A stretch of 64,000 bases of DNA, from contig NZ_QEIJ01000001.1 in NCBI RefSeq assembly GCF_003095395.1, positions 927,409 to 991,408 on the forward strand, written 5' to 3'. The translations under genes and the position numbers were made by a program. Below are positions 1-7,802 of the stretch, piece by piece (positions within the stretch are counted from its first letter, which is position 1; the number at the start of each line of letters is the position of its first letter). The notes under the pieces were generated by a model. The model ran no database searches and was not told the origin of the DNA. It worked only from the letters and a program-made list of their open reading frames with translations. This stretch comes from Microbacterium sp. Gd 4-13 (GTDB lineage: Bacteria; Actinomycetota; Actinomycetes; Actinomycetales; Microbacteriaceae).

Positions 1-35
1 CCTCGACGGGTCGTGGCCCATCCGGTGAAACGAGA

Positions 36-61
36 AACGGCCCCGCCGAAGCGAGGCCGTT
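36..61 (-). terminator. Terminator hairpin after rpmE2
   Basis: Arms AACGGCC (36-42) and GGCCGTT (55-61) pair, and an inner CGC/GCG extends the stem around a CGAA tetraloop. The hairpin lies 16 bases beyond the L31 stop codon. A short T-containing stretch follows on the minus strand, so it probably ends the rpmE2 transcript. Confidence 0.7.
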
Positions 62-76
62 GCGCGGAGATCGGGT

Positions 77-328
77 TCAGCTGCCGCCGAAGCCCTTGAA
101 GCGCTGGTTGAACTTCTCGACGCGACCGGCCGAGTCCATGATGCGCTGCTTGCCCGTGTAGAACGGGTGCGACGCGGACGAGATCTCGACGTCGATGACC
201 GGGTACTCGACACCGTCGAGCTCGATCGTCTTGTCGCTGGTCACCGTCGAACGGGTGAGGAAGGTCTCGCCGGAGCCGAGGTCGCGGAACACGACGGCGC
301 GGTAGTCCGGGTGGATGTCAGTCTTCAT
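77..328 (-). CDS. rpmE2: 50S ribosomal protein L31 type B
   Basis: This 83-residue protein is a large-subunit ribosomal protein that sits near the central protuberance. The type B signature [21 protein letters not shown] is visible in the C-terminal half. It contains no cysteine, so it is the zinc-free (C-) paralogue. In many bacteria this form is induced when zinc is scarce and replaces the zinc-binding L31. The ATG start follows an AAAGGA ribosome binding site at a 5-base distance. It is monocistronic, with its own terminator and a leader of about 70 bases. I see no obvious Zur operator, so zinc control here is possible but unproven. Confidence 0.95.
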   Translation of the reverse strand: MKTDIHPDYRAVVFRDLGSGETFLTRSTVTSDKTIELDGVEYPVIDVEISSASHPFYTGKQRIMDSAGRVEKFNQRFKGFGGS

Positions 329-351
329 GGGGGTCCTTTGAGATGAGGTGC

Positions 352-410
352 CCTGGATTTGGCCAGGACCGTCAAAGTCGGCGGCGCGAATGCACCAGCG
401 ACCAAGTCTA
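352..410 (-). promoter_or_regulatory. rpmE2 promoter and leader hairpin
   Basis: A minus-strand TAGACT (405-410) fits a -10 box and would give a leader of about 70 bases. Within that leader CCTGG (363-367) pairs with CCAGG (352-356) around a 6-base loop, just upstream of the ribosome binding site. The -10 assignment is by eye and no good -35 is visible. Confidence 0.4.
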
Positions 411-439
411 CCAGCCCGAGGGCGGGCGACGAAACACTG

Positions 440-1225
440 TCAGGACGCGGCACGTGCCGCGTAGCGGCCAGCGTCTTCGGTCAGCACGATCGGCACGCCG
501 AATGTGGCCTCGAGGTTGGCCGACGTCAGCGTCTCGGGGATGGGGCCCGCAGCCGCCACAGCACCGTCGCGCAGCAGCATCACGTGGGTGAAGCCGACGG
601 GGATCTCCTCGACGTGGTGGGTGACCATGACCATCGCGGGCGTGGTGGGCGCCTGCGCATACTCGGACAGCAGCGTGAGCAGCTCTTCTCGCGCGCCGAG
701 GTCGAGGCTGGCCGTCGGTTCGTCGAGCAGCAGCAGCTCGGGGTCGGTCATGACCGCGCGGGCGATCTGGACGCGCTTCTGCTCCCCATCCGAGAGCGTT
801 CCGAACGTGCGGTCGGCGAGGTGGTCGAGCTTCCACTCGGCCAGCACGCGTAGGGCCCGACGCTCGTCGATGTCTTCGTAGTCCTCGCGCCAGCGCCCGA
901 GCACGGAGAACGCCGCGGTCAGCACGACGTTCAGCACCGACTCCTCGGGCGGGATGCGGCGAGCCATCGCCGACGAGGCGAACCCGATCCGCGGGCGCAA
1001 CTCGAAGACGTCGGTGCGCCCCAGCTGCTCGCCAAGGATCGTGACCGTGCCCGAGGTGGGGTGCAGCAGCGTGTCGGCGAGCTGGAGCAGGGTGGTCTTC
1101 CCCGCTCCGTTGGGTCCGAGGACCACCCAGCGTTGATCGTCGTCGACCGACCAGTCGAGGTGCGACACGATCTCTCGGGCGTTCCGGCGGACGACGACGT
1201 CGGAGAACTCCAAGACTTGCGGCAT
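440..1225 (-). CDS. ABC transporter ATP-binding protein
   Basis: This 261-residue single-domain ABC ATPase has a Walker A GPNGAGKTT at residues 37-45, a signature LSDGE at 144-148, a Walker B LLLLDEP at 164-170 and a switch histidine near 203. No permease or binding protein is adjacent, so its partner and substrate cannot be inferred. ModF/YlbA-like stand-alone ATPases look similar. The ATG is supported by a TAGGCT hexamer ending six bases upstream, which overlaps the glgA stop. It therefore probably has its own leaderless promoter rather than depending on glgA. The lone position downstream of glycogen genes gives no functional hint. Confidence 0.85.
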   Translation of the reverse strand: MPQVLEFSDVVVRRNAREIVSHLDWSVDDDQRWVVLGPNGAGKTTLLQLADTLLHPTSGTVTILGEQLGRTDVFELRPRIGFASSAMARRIPPEESVLNVVLTAAFSVLGRWREDYEDIDERRALRVLAEWKLDHLADRTFGTLSDGEQKRVQIARAVMTDPELLLLDEPTASLDLGAREELLTLLSEYAQAPTTPAMVMVTHHVEEIPVGFTHVMLLRDGAVAAAGPIPETLTSANLEATFGVPIVLTEDAGRYAARAAS

Positions 1226-1231
1226 CCCCCC

Positions 1232-1237
1232 AGCCTA
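1232..1237 (-). promoter_or_regulatory. Leaderless -10 box of the ABC ATPase gene
   Basis: TAGGCT lies exactly six bases before the ATG at 1225, inside the 3' end of glgA. The spacing matches many other genes in this window and implies that transcription starts at or next to the A of the ATG. Confidence 0.55.
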
Positions 1238-2422
1238 TCGGCCGGTCAGCTCGCGGTAGAGCTCCTCGGTCGTGTCGGCGATCTTCTGCCAGCTGAACTC
1301 CTCCGCCGCGCGCGTCCGGCCGGCCCGACCGTACTCCGCGGCCTTCTCGCGGTCGCCGACGACCTCGATCAGCACACGCGCGAGATCGTTCACGAAGCGT
1401 TCGGGATCGACGGGCGTGCCCGTGCCGTCCTGGGCCTGCTCGATCGGGACGAGGCGACCGGTCACCCCGTCGGCCACGACCTCCGGAATTCCGCCGGTGG
1501 CGGTGCCGACGACGGCCGCGCCGCACGCCATGGCCTCGAGGTTCACGATGCCGAGAGGTTCGTAGACGGACGGGCAGACGAATGCGGTCGCCGCGGTGAG
1601 CACGGCGCAGAGGTCGTGGCGCGACAGGTGCCGATCGATCCAGACGACGCCCTCCCGCGTCGACTGGAGACCGCGCACCAGCTCCTCCACCTCGGCCATG
1701 ATCTCGGGGGTGTCGGGCGCGCCGGCGCACAGGATCACCTGAACCTCGGGGGGCAGCTGCTCTGCGGCGCGAAGGAGGTAGGGGAGCCCCTTCTGCCGCG
1801 TGATGCGGCCGACGAACACGACCGACGGACGAGCCGGATCGATCCCGTTGGCGGCGAGGAAGTCGGCGTCGACGACGGGGCGCCACGCATCGACGTCGAT
1901 GCCGTTGTAGATGACGCGCACCTTCGCCGGGTCGAGGTCGGGATAGCTGCGGAGGATGTCGCGGCGCATGCCGTCGCTGACGGCGATGATCGCGGCGGCG
2001 CCCTCGTAGGCGGTCTTCTCGATGTAGCTCGAGACGGCGTAGCCGCCGCCGAGCTGCTCGGCCTTCCACGGACGAAGGGGCTCCAGGCTGTGGGCGCTGA
2101 CGACGTGCGGGATGCCGTGGAGGAGCGAGGCCAGGTGACCGGCGAAGTTCGCGTACCAGGTGTGACTGTGCACGAGGTCCGCCCCGGCGACATCGCCGAC
2201 GATCTCGAGGTCGGTGCCGAGCGTCTGGATCGCCCCGTTCGCCGATGCGAGCTCGTACGGGACCGCGTACGACGTTGTCTGCGCCTCGTCGCGAGGCGCG
2301 CCGAAGGCGCGCACCTCGACGTCTATCGATCGGCGCAGGGCACGAACCAGCTCGGTGACGTGCACCCCCGCGCCCCCGTAGATCTCGGGCGGGTATTCCT
2401 TGGTGACGATGTCCACGCGCAT
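1235..2422 (-). CDS. glgA: Glycogen synthase, Corynebacterium-type GT4 (GlgA/GlgM)
   Basis: This 395-residue GT-B glycosyltransferase uses ADP-glucose in glycogen or alpha-glucan synthesis. The N-terminal loop YPPEIYGGAGVHVTEL binds the acceptor side. FVGRITRQKG sits at residues 203-212, and the GT4 E-x7-E motif (EPLGIVNLE) at 288-296. Its size and sequence are those of the actinobacterial family, not the roughly 480-residue GT5 GlgA of E. coli. In mycobacteria the homologue beside glgC is GlgM, which makes maltose 1-phosphate, so either product is possible. It is divergent from glgC, and both genes appear to be leaderless. No GlgE or branching enzyme lies in the window. Confidence 0.93.
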   Translation of the reverse strand: MRVDIVTKEYPPEIYGGAGVHVTELVRALRRSIDVEVRAFGAPRDEAQTTSYAVPYELASANGAIQTLGTDLEIVGDVAGADLVHSHTWYANFAGHLASLLHGIPHVVSAHSLEPLRPWKAEQLGGGYAVSSYIEKTAYEGAAAIIAVSDGMRRDILRSYPDLDPAKVRVIYNGIDVDAWRPVVDADFLAANGIDPARPSVVFVGRITRQKGLPYLLRAAEQLPPEVQVILCAGAPDTPEIMAEVEELVRGLQSTREGVVWIDRHLSRHDLCAVLTAATAFVCPSVYEPLGIVNLEAMACGAAVVGTATGGIPEVVADGVTGRLVPIEQAQDGTGTPVDPERFVNDLARVLIEVVGDREKAAEYGRAGRTRAAEEFSWQKIADTTEELYRELTGR

Positions 2423-2428
2423 GCTCGA

Positions 2429-2434
2429 ACGCTA
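2429..2434 (-). promoter_or_regulatory. Leaderless -10 box of glgA
   Basis: TAGCGT on the minus strand ends six bases before the glgA ATG. It stands back to back with the glgC promoter in a 75-base divergent spacer, so one regulator could act on both. Confidence 0.5.
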
Positions 2435-2485
2435 GTACAGCTGTCAAGGGGCGGAAAGCTGTGGTCCCCACATCGCGGACGGGCC

Positions 2486-2491
2486 TAGTGT
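2486..2491 (+). promoter_or_regulatory. Leaderless -10 box of glgC
   Basis: TAGTGT is followed by exactly six bases (GGTGCC) and then the glgC ATG. No Shine-Dalgarno sequence is present, so a leaderless mRNA is the simplest reading. Confidence 0.6.
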
Positions 2492-2497
2492 GGTGCC

Positions 2498-3742
2498 ATG
2501 CCTGCAGCGCCGAAGGTCTTCGGAATCATCCTCGCGGGTGGTGAGGGCAAGCGGCTCATGCCCCTCACCGCCGATCGCGCCAAGCCCGCCGTGCCGTTCG
2601 GAGGTCAGTACCGCCTGATCGATTTCGCGATCTCGAACCTCGTGAATTCCGGCCTGCGCCAGCTCGTCGTGCTGACGCAGTACAAATCGCACAGCCTCGA
2701 CCGCCACGTTTCCCAGACATGGCGGATGTCTCCGATGCTCGGCGCGTACGTGGCGTCGGTGCCCGCTCAGCAGCGCCTCGGAAAGCGCTGGTTCTCGGGT
2801 TCGGCCGACGCGATCCTGCAGAGCATGAACCTGATCCTCGACGAGAAGCCCGACATCGTCGCCGTGATCGGCGCGGACCACGTCTACCGCATGGACTTCA
2901 CGCAGATGCTCGACGCGCACATCAACTCCGATGCGCGCGCGACCGTCGCCGGCATCCGGCAGCCCATCGAGCTGGCGAACCAGTTCGGTGTGATCGACGT
3001 CGATCCGACCGACCCGACGCGCATCAGGCAGTTCCTCGAGAAGCCGCAGTCCCCGACCGGGCTCGCCGATGCGCCGCACGAGGTGCTCGCGTCGATGGGC
3101 AACTACATCTTCGACGCCGATGCCCTCATCGAGGCGGTGGAGTACGACGGAGAACTCCCCACGTCGAACCACGACATGGGCGGCGACATCGTCCCCTACT
3201 TCGTCGATCGCGGCGAAGCGGCCGTCTACGACTTCAAGCGCAACGACGTCCCCGGCTCGACCGATCGCGATCGCGATTACTGGCGCGACGTGGGAACGAT
3301 CGAGTCGTTCTACGACGCGCACATGGATCTGATCTCCACGCTCCCGGTGTTCAACCTCTACAACACCGACTGGCCGATCTTCTCGCAGACCGTCAACTCG
3401 CCGCCGGCGAAGTTCGTGCGCGACTCGGTCGGGCGCATCGGCAACGCGATCGACTCGGTCGTCTCGCTCGGATCCGTGCTCTCGGGCACGCACCTCGAGC
3501 GCAGCGTCGTCGGGCCGTGGACTCTCGCCGGGGGCGGGTCGACGATCACCGACTCGGTGCTGTTCGACTACGTGCGCGTCGGAGCCGGTGCCCGCATCCA
3601 CCGCGCGATCCTCGATAAAAACGTGGTTCTCGCCGACGGAGCGACCGTCGGGGTCGACCGCGAACGCGATCTCGCCCGGGGCTTCACCGTCACCGACACC
3701 GGCATCACGATCGTCGCCAAGAACGCCCGCGTCGACCCCTGA
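2498..3742 (+). CDS. glgC: Glucose-1-phosphate adenylyltransferase
   Basis: This 414-residue enzyme makes ADP-glucose and pyrophosphate from ATP and glucose 1-phosphate, the committed step of glycogen synthesis. It shows the nucleotidyltransferase loop [13 protein letters not shown] near residues 12-24, followed by KPAVPFGG. The C-terminal third has the alternating hydrophobic pattern of a left-handed beta-helix. Length is typical of the family, which is usually allosterically controlled by sugar phosphates. It faces glgA head to head, as in mycobacteria. The start is fixed by the leaderless promoter and by homology. Confidence 0.97.
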   Translation: MPAAPKVFGIILAGGEGKRLMPLTADRAKPAVPFGGQYRLIDFAISNLVNSGLRQLVVLTQYKSHSLDRHVSQTWRMSPMLGAYVASVPAQQRLGKRWFSGSADAILQSMNLILDEKPDIVAVIGADHVYRMDFTQMLDAHINSDARATVAGIRQPIELANQFGVIDVDPTDPTRIRQFLEKPQSPTGLADAPHEVLASMGNYIFDADALIEAVEYDGELPTSNHDMGGDIVPYFVDRGEAAVYDFKRNDVPGSTDRDRDYWRDVGTIESFYDAHMDLISTLPVFNLYNTDWPIFSQTVNSPPAKFVRDSVGRIGNAIDSVVSLGSVLSGTHLERSVVGPWTLAGGGSTITDSVLFDYVRVGAGARIHRAILDKNVVLADGATVGVDRERDLARGFTVTDTGITIVAKNARVDP

Positions 3743-3754
3743 TCGGGGCCGACG

Positions 3755-3770
3755 CGGCGTTCAGACGCCG
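3755..3770. terminator. Hairpin between convergent glgC and luxS
   Basis: CGGCGT (3755-3760), loop TCAG and ACGCCG (3765-3770) form a short GC-rich hairpin that includes the luxS stop codon. It lies just after glgC and could serve both convergent transcripts. There is no clear T tract. Confidence 0.45.
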
Positions 3771-4234
3771 ACGCGCTCGAAGGCGTCCCGGCTGATGCCC
3801 TGACGAAGGATCTCGGCCGACCACTCGCGCGCGGAGTGCAGGCTGTGGTCGCGGTAGTTGCCGCAGCTGAAGGCGTCCACACCCGGCACGTCGGACCATT
3901 CGGCGTCCTCGGCGATGAATCGCAGACCCTCACCGATCGCGGTGACGACGTCGGCGACGGCAGGCTCTCCCCACGTGATGAGGTGGAAACCGGTGCGGCA
4001 GCCGAAGGGCGAGATGTCGATGACCCCGTCGAGCCGGTCGCGCAGGAGGCTGGCGAGCATGTGCTCGATGGTGTGGAGGCCGGCGGTGGGGATCTCTCCC
4101 TCGTTCGGCTGAACGAAACGCACATCGAAATTCGCGATGACGTCGCCGCGCGGTCCGACTTCGGTGCCGATCAGCCGCACGTACGGCGCCTTGACGGCGG
4201 TGTGGTCCAGGGTGAAGCTCTCGACGTCTGCCAT
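3761..4234 (-). CDS. luxS: S-ribosylhomocysteine lyase (LuxS)
   Basis: LuxS cleaves S-ribosylhomocysteine to homocysteine and 4,5-dihydroxypentane-2,3-dione, the precursor of AI-2. The protein is 157 residues, the usual length. The metal site is visible as H54-TIE-H58 and C124 in SCGNYRDH. The catalytic cysteine is C79 in SPFGCRTG, and E57 is the general base. I chose the start MADVESF because AGGAAGG lies just upstream; a longer reading from 4303 has no site. It is divergent from serB. The enzyme belongs to the activated methyl cycle, and no Pfs nucleosidase is in the window. Confidence 0.95.
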   Translation of the reverse strand: MADVESFTLDHTAVKAPYVRLIGTEVGPRGDVIANFDVRFVQPNEGEIPTAGLHTIEHMLASLLRDRLDGVIDISPFGCRTGFHLITWGEPAVADVVTAIGEGLRFIAEDAEWSDVPGVDAFSCGNYRDHSLHSAREWSAEILRQGISRDAFERVGV

Positions 4235-4315
4235 GGGGTTCCTTCCTCGGAGTGCACTCCCATTGTGGACCGTCGCTCGGAGCCCTGACGCGACGCACGT
4301 CACGACAGGTCACGC

Positions 4316-4321
4316 TAGGGT
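4316..4321 (+). promoter_or_regulatory. Probable leaderless -10 box of serB
   Basis: TAGGGT ends seven bases before the serB GTG. No ribosome binding site is visible, and this spacing selects the GTG over upstream in-frame starts that would run into luxS. Confidence 0.45.
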
Positions 4322-4328
4322 CGAGCGC

Positions 4329-4964
4329 GTGTCTGCCGCCCGGTTCCTCGTCGTTCTCGACGCCGATTCCACGCTCATCCGCAACGAGGTCATCGAACTC
4401 CTCGCCGACGAAGCCGGCCGCGGTGCCGAGGTCGCCGCGGCGACGGAGGCCGCCATGCGGGGCGAGGTCGATTTCGCCACGAGCCTGCGAACCCGGGTCG
4501 CCGCGCTGGCCGGTGTACCCACGGCGGCGTTCGAACGGGTCGTCGCGCGCATCGAGCCGACCCCCGGGGTCCGCGAACTGATCGCCGGCGTGCACGATCG
4601 CGGTGGACGCGTCGGCGTGGTCTCGGGCGGATTCCACGAGATCCTCGACGTGATCGCGCCCGCACTCGGTGTCGACGTCTGGCGCGCCAACCGACTCGAG
4701 ACGGCTGACGGGACGCTCACCGGAAGAGTCGACGGCACGATCGTCGACGGCGCGGCCAAGGTCGTAGCGCTGCGGGAATGGGCATCGGAGGCCGCCCTGC
4801 CGCGCGGGGCGACCATCGCGATCGGCGATGGCGCGAACGACCTTCCCATGCTGGCCGACGCTGGTCTCGGCCTCGCCTTCAACGCCAAGCCGACGGTGCG
4901 CGCGAACGCCGATCTCGTGATCGGTCGCGTCGACCTGCGCGAGGTGCTGCCTCTCCTCCCCTAG
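4329..4964 (+). CDS. serB: Phosphoserine phosphatase
   Basis: This 211-residue HAD-superfamily enzyme releases serine from phosphoserine in the last step of serine synthesis. Motif I is LDADST, with D11 as nucleophile and D13 as acid/base. Motif II lies in VVSGGF and motif III in GDGANDLPML. It has no N-terminal ACT domains, unlike the long mycobacterial SerB2. The GTG start is preferred because a TAGGGT box sits seven bases upstream. An upstream ATG at 4137 would overlap luxS by about 100 bases and adds sequence that does not look like this family. Confidence 0.92.
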   Translation: MSAARFLVVLDADSTLIRNEVIELLADEAGRGAEVAAATEAAMRGEVDFATSLRTRVAALAGVPTAAFERVVARIEPTPGVRELIAGVHDRGGRVGVVSGGFHEILDVIAPALGVDVWRANRLETADGTLTGRVDGTIVDGAAKVVALREWASEAALPRGATIAIGDGANDLPMLADAGLGLAFNAKPTVRANADLVIGRVDLREVLPLLP

Positions 4965-4968
4965 AGAA

Positions 4969-5004
4969 CCGTCATCCGGTAGAGGGCCGTCATCCGGTCG
5001 AGGG
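4969..5004. repeat. Tandem 18-bp direct repeat
   Basis: Two copies of CCGTCATCCGGTAGAGGG (second copy with C for A at the 13th base) lie head to tail at 4969-4986 and 4987-5004. A weaker third echo follows. They fill the short gap between the convergent serB and fabG stop codons. No function is evident. Confidence 0.75.
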
Positions 5005-5043
5005 CGGTGATGTGGTCGCCGCGCACGGAGTGGGTCGCGGGCG

Positions 5044-5754
5044 TCAGTGCCCCATTCCGAGACCGCCATCGACGGGGATCACTGCGCCGGAGATGTAAGC
5101 GGCAGCATCCGACGCCACCCAGGTGACGACGCCGGCGACCTCGTCGGGAGTCGCGAAGCGGCCCGCCGGGATGCTGCGCTTGTACTCGGCCTGCGTGTCT
5201 TCGGGGAGAGCGGCGGTCATGTCGGTCTCGATGAAGCCGGGTGCCACGACATTCGTCGTGATGCCGCGGGCACCGAGCTCGCGCGTCAGCGATCGGGCGA
5301 AGCCGACGAGTCCGCTCTTGGAGGCCGCATAGTTCACCTGGCCGGCGGATCCGTAGAGGCCGACGACACTCGAGATGAGGATCACGCGACCCCACCGGGC
5401 CCGCAGCATCCCCTTCGACGCGCGCTTGACGACCCGGAAGGCGCCGCCGAGGTTCGTCGCGACGACCGAATCGAAGTCGTCCTCCGTCATGCGCATGAGG
5501 AGGGTGTCCTTCGTGACGCCGGCGTTGGCGACGACGATCTCGATGGGGCCGAGGGCCGCCTCGACCTCGGTGAAGGCCGCGTCGACGGCCGCGGCGTCGG
5601 TCACGTCCGCGCGCACCGTGAGGGTGCCCTCGGGGCCCTCCCCCGAACGGGCGGTGACGGCGACCCGGTAGCCCTCTGCCACGAACCTCTCGGCGATGGC
5701 GCGGCCGATGCCGCGGTTGCCTCCGGTGACGAGGACGACGCGTTCGGTGGACAT
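5044..5754 (-). CDS. fabG: 3-oxoacyl-ACP reductase (SDR family)
   Basis: This 236-residue short-chain dehydrogenase reduces 3-oxoacyl-ACP with NADPH in fatty-acid elongation. The Rossmann motif TGGNRGIG is at residues 10-17 and the structural ANAG near 76-79. The catalytic triad is S129, Y142 and K146, and PGFIETDMT follows. The ATG at 5754 follows AGGGAG; a longer frame upstream lacks a site. It matches the FabG group (MabA-like in mycobacteria) better than a general SDR, but no other fab genes are nearby, so substrate assignment rests on family resemblance. Confidence 0.88.
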   Translation of the reverse strand: MSTERVVLVTGGNRGIGRAIAERFVAEGYRVAVTARSGEGPEGTLTVRADVTDAAAVDAAFTEVEAALGPIEIVVANAGVTKDTLLMRMTEDDFDSVVATNLGGAFRVVKRASKGMLRARWGRVILISSVVGLYGSAGQVNYAASKSGLVGFARSLTRELGARGITTNVVAPGFIETDMTAALPEDTQAEYKRSIPAGRFATPDEVAGVVTWVASDAAAYISGAVIPVDGGLGMGH

Positions 5755-5788
5755 GGCACACTCCCTGGCCGGTGGACGGAACTGCCCC

Positions 5789-5794
5789 AGCCTA
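5789..5794 (-). promoter_or_regulatory. Probable fabG -10 box
   Basis: TAGGCT on the minus strand would start a leader of about 28 bases that includes the AGGGAG ribosome binding site of fabG. No convincing -35 is visible. Confidence 0.35.
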
Positions 5795-5824
5795 GGCGAC
5801 CGGGCCACGCATGCCCGAGCGGGT

Positions 5825-5853
5825 TTGACACCGCATCCGCCCGCTGGAACTCT
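5825..5853 (+). promoter_or_regulatory. Promoter of the DUF4190 gene
   Basis: A perfect TTGACA (5825-5830) is followed after 17 bases by a weak -10 AACTCT (5848-5853). This would give a leader of about 20 bases before the GTG. It is one of the few plus-strand sites here with a consensus -35. Confidence 0.4.
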
Positions 5854-5878
5854 GGTCTCAGCGACAGAGAGGCTTGAC

Positions 5879-6322
5879 GTGAGCGACGAGAACCCGAACG
5901 GCTCCCCCGCAGGTGCACCCTCGAGCCCACCGCCTCCCGGTTATCCCGGGGCTGCCGCCCCGCAGGCTCCCTACGGAGCGCCGGCGTACCCCCCGCAGCA
6001 GCAGCAGCCGTACGGTTACGGAGCGCCCTATGGCTACGCCCCGAAGACCAACTCGCTCGCGATCGTCTCCCTCGTCTCGGGCATCGCCGCGTTCGTGGTC
6101 CTGCCGCTGATCGCGTCGATCGTCGCCGTGATCACCGGTCACATGTCGCTCAAGCAGCTGAAGACCAACGGCGAGGCCGGTCGCGGCATGGCCCTCGCCG
6201 GCACCATTCTCGGCTGGGTCGGCATCGGCTTCGCCGTGATCGGCATCATCCTGCTCGTCATCTGGGTCATGTTCATCGTCGGGGTCGCCTCGAGCGGCTC
6301 GTCGTATTACGACTACTCCTGA
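5879..6322 (+). CDS. DUF4190 membrane protein with Pro/Gly/Tyr-rich N-terminus
   Basis: The first 55 or so of 147 residues are a disordered Pro/Gly/Ala/Tyr/Gln-rich tail with PPPGYPG, a QQQQPYGYG stretch and AYPP. Two hydrophobic segments follow, the first around NSLAIVSLVSGIAAFVVLPLIASIVAVITGH and the second around AGTILGWVGIGFAVIGIILLVIW. That pair, with GHMSLKQLK between, is the DUF4190 pattern common in Actinomycetota. Its role is unknown. The GTG start was chosen because in-frame sequence upstream overlaps fabG and its promoter. It stands alone, upstream of the DUF3099 operon. Confidence 0.8.
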   Translation: MSDENPNGSPAGAPSSPPPPGYPGAAAPQAPYGAPAYPPQQQQPYGYGAPYGYAPKTNSLAIVSLVSGIAAFVVLPLIASIVAVITGHMSLKQLKTNGEAGRGMALAGTILGWVGIGFAVIGIILLVIWVMFIVGVASSGSSYYDYS

Positions 6323-6364
6323 ACTATCTGACGTTGTTCCGGCGCCGCGCGCGGTTCGCAGGCG

Positions 6365-6370
6365 TAATCT
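6365..6370 (+). promoter_or_regulatory. -10 box of the DUF3099-SURF1 operon
   Basis: TAATCT, close to the consensus TATAAT, ends nine bases before the GTG at 6380. Any 5' leader would be only a few bases. Confidence 0.45.
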
Positions 6371-6379
6371 TGAGGGATC

Positions 6380-6745
6380 GTGAAAACGACCACTCCCTCC
6401 GCGACTTCGCTCCCGGTCGCCCCCAAGGACGACGCGGGCTCCCGTCTCACCAAGTACATGGTGATGATGGGTATCCGTCTCGCCTGCATCGTGGCGATGG
6501 TCCTCGTCCAGCCCTTCGGCTGGTACACCTGGCTGTTCGCGCTGGGCGCGGTCGTTCTGCCGTACATCGCCGTCGTGATCGCCAATGTGGGCTCCGACGT
6601 ACGACGCACGAACGTCGAGAGCCCGGAGCGGATGCTGGAGTCGCCGCCGACGGTCTCTCCGGTCGTGCCGGCGCCGGCCGGGCCCACGGTGTTCCGCATC
6701 TCCGAGACCCCTCGTCTGACGCCGGGATCGGAACCGAAGCCGTGA
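6380..6745 (+). CDS. DUF3099 membrane protein
   Basis: This is a 121-residue protein with a short polar N-terminus and two transmembrane segments, MVMMGIRLACIVAMVLVQ and then YTWLFALGAVVLPYIAVVIA. A polar tail of about 45 residues rich in Pro and Val follows. The GIR, WYTW and LPYIAVVIAN pattern is that of DUF3099, an actinobacterial family of unknown function. Its stop overlaps the next start by four bases (GTGA), and that gene overlaps SURF1 the same way. The three are therefore one operon, and a link to cytochrome oxidase assembly is plausible by context only. Confidence 0.8.
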   Translation: MKTTTPSATSLPVAPKDDAGSRLTKYMVMMGIRLACIVAMVLVQPFGWYTWLFALGAVVLPYIAVVIANVGSDVRRTNVESPERMLESPPTVSPVVPAPAGPTVFRISETPRLTPGSEPKP

Positions 6746-6954
6746 CGGCGGAGTGCTCGCGGGCCGGCTGCCGCGACGCATCCGCCTGGGTCGTGGCGTG
6801 GCGCAACCCCCGTATCCACACCGCCGATCGCCGCAAGCTGTGGTCGGCGTGCGACGCCCACGTCGACTTCCTGCGCGACTACCTCGCCGCCCGCGACTTC
6901 CCCGTCGAGGTCTCGCCCCTGGCCCCGGTCTCCGAGGAGGGCTCACCCCGATGA
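6742..6954 (+). CDS. Small Cys-containing protein in the SURF1 operon
   Basis: This 70-residue protein overlaps the upstream and downstream genes by four bases each. Three cysteines and a nearby histidine are visible: C5 and C10 in ECSRAGC, and C-D-A-H near residue 36. They could bind a metal. The middle carries WVVAWRNPRIHTADRRKLW. It has no transmembrane segment or signal peptide. I do not recognise a characterised family. Tight coupling between DUF3099 and SURF1 suggests a role in oxidase biogenesis, but this is only inferred from position. Confidence 0.7.
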   Translation: MTAECSRAGCRDASAWVVAWRNPRIHTADRRKLWSACDAHVDFLRDYLAARDFPVEVSPLAPVSEEGSPR

Positions 6955-7793
6955 CCGATCGCGCACGCCCCGCCGCGCTGCGGTGGACGGGCTACGTCGC
7001 CGTCGCGATCGTATTCGCGATCGCCTGCGGTTTCCTTTCGCACTGGCAGTTCACCCGCAATGAGGAGCGCGCCCGCCAGCTCGCTCTCGTCGACGCGAAC
7101 TATGACGCCGAACCCGTACCGCTCAGCGACGTGATCCCCGCCGGCGCCGACCTCGACCCCGCCGACGAATGGACGCCGGTGATACTGACCGGCGCCTATC
7201 TGCCCGACGACGAGCTCCTCGTCCGCAACCGCCCTCACGGCGGAACGGCCGCGTTCGAGGTGCTGGTTCCCTTCCGCCTCGACGACGGTCGTGTCATGAT
7301 CGTCGACCGCGGCTGGGTGCCACCGGGCGACCCCGACCCCGAGCCCGACACGGTCCCTGGCCCTCCGACCGGGCAGACCACCGTCGTCGTGCGGCTGAAG
7401 CCGGGAGAGATGGTTCCCGCCTCCGGTCGATCGGCCGACGAAGGCCAGGTGGCCACCATCAATCTCCCGACGATCGCCGACGTCGTCTCCTCCGGTGACG
7501 CGGTGCTGACCTCCGCGTACGGTCAGCTCGTCTCGGAGGATCCGGCGCCCGCGGTGGTGCCCGGCGCGCTGCCGTCGCCGACGGAGGATCCCGGGCCGCA
7601 CCTGTCGTACGCGATCCAGTGGATCCTGTTCGCCATCATGGGCTTCGCGTTCATCGGCTACATCATCGTGAGCGAACGGCGCATCCGTCGTGAGGAAGCC
7701 GACGAAGCCGCGGGTAAGACCCCCAGGCCCCGACGTGAGAAGCGCCGAGACAACGACGCCGACGTGGAGGACGCCCTGGTCGACTCGCGCTGA
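6951..7793 (+). CDS. SURF1-family cytochrome oxidase assembly protein
   Basis: The protein has 280 residues and the classic SURF1 topology. It has an N-terminal transmembrane helix (about 12-31), a long extracytoplasmic domain, and a second helix (around LSYAIQWILFAIMGFAFIGYI). A basic cytoplasmic tail of about 45 residues follows. Conserved SURF1 signatures LSHWQFTRNEERA, VLITGAYLPDDELLVRNRP-like and DRGWVPPG are present. SURF1 assists haem a insertion or maturation of aa3-type oxidase, consistent with ctaA and ctaB about 15 kb away. The start overlaps the preceding stop (ATGA). Confidence 0.9.
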   Translation: MTDRARPAALRWTGYVAVAIVFAIACGFLSHWQFTRNEERARQLALVDANYDAEPVPLSDVIPAGADLDPADEWTPVILTGAYLPDDELLVRNRPHGGTAAFEVLVPFRLDDGRVMIVDRGWVPPGDPDPEPDTVPGPPTGQTTVVVRLKPGEMVPASGRSADEGQVATINLPTIADVVSSGDAVLTSAYGQLVSEDPAPAVVPGALPSPTEDPGPHLSYAIQWILFAIMGFAFIGYIIVSERRIRREEADEAAGKTPRPRREKRRDNDADVEDALVDSR

Positions 7794-7802
7794 CCGGTCG
7801 GG

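Noticed and set aside
408..2471. Long minus-strand frame of 687 codons across the ABC ATPase and glgA
   Set aside because: It is Arg/Pro/Ala-rich out-of-frame translation of two well-supported genes. Similar long shadows at 20322-23051, 23142-24770, 34547-37018 and 39480-41681 were rejected for the same reason, a normal effect of high G+C.
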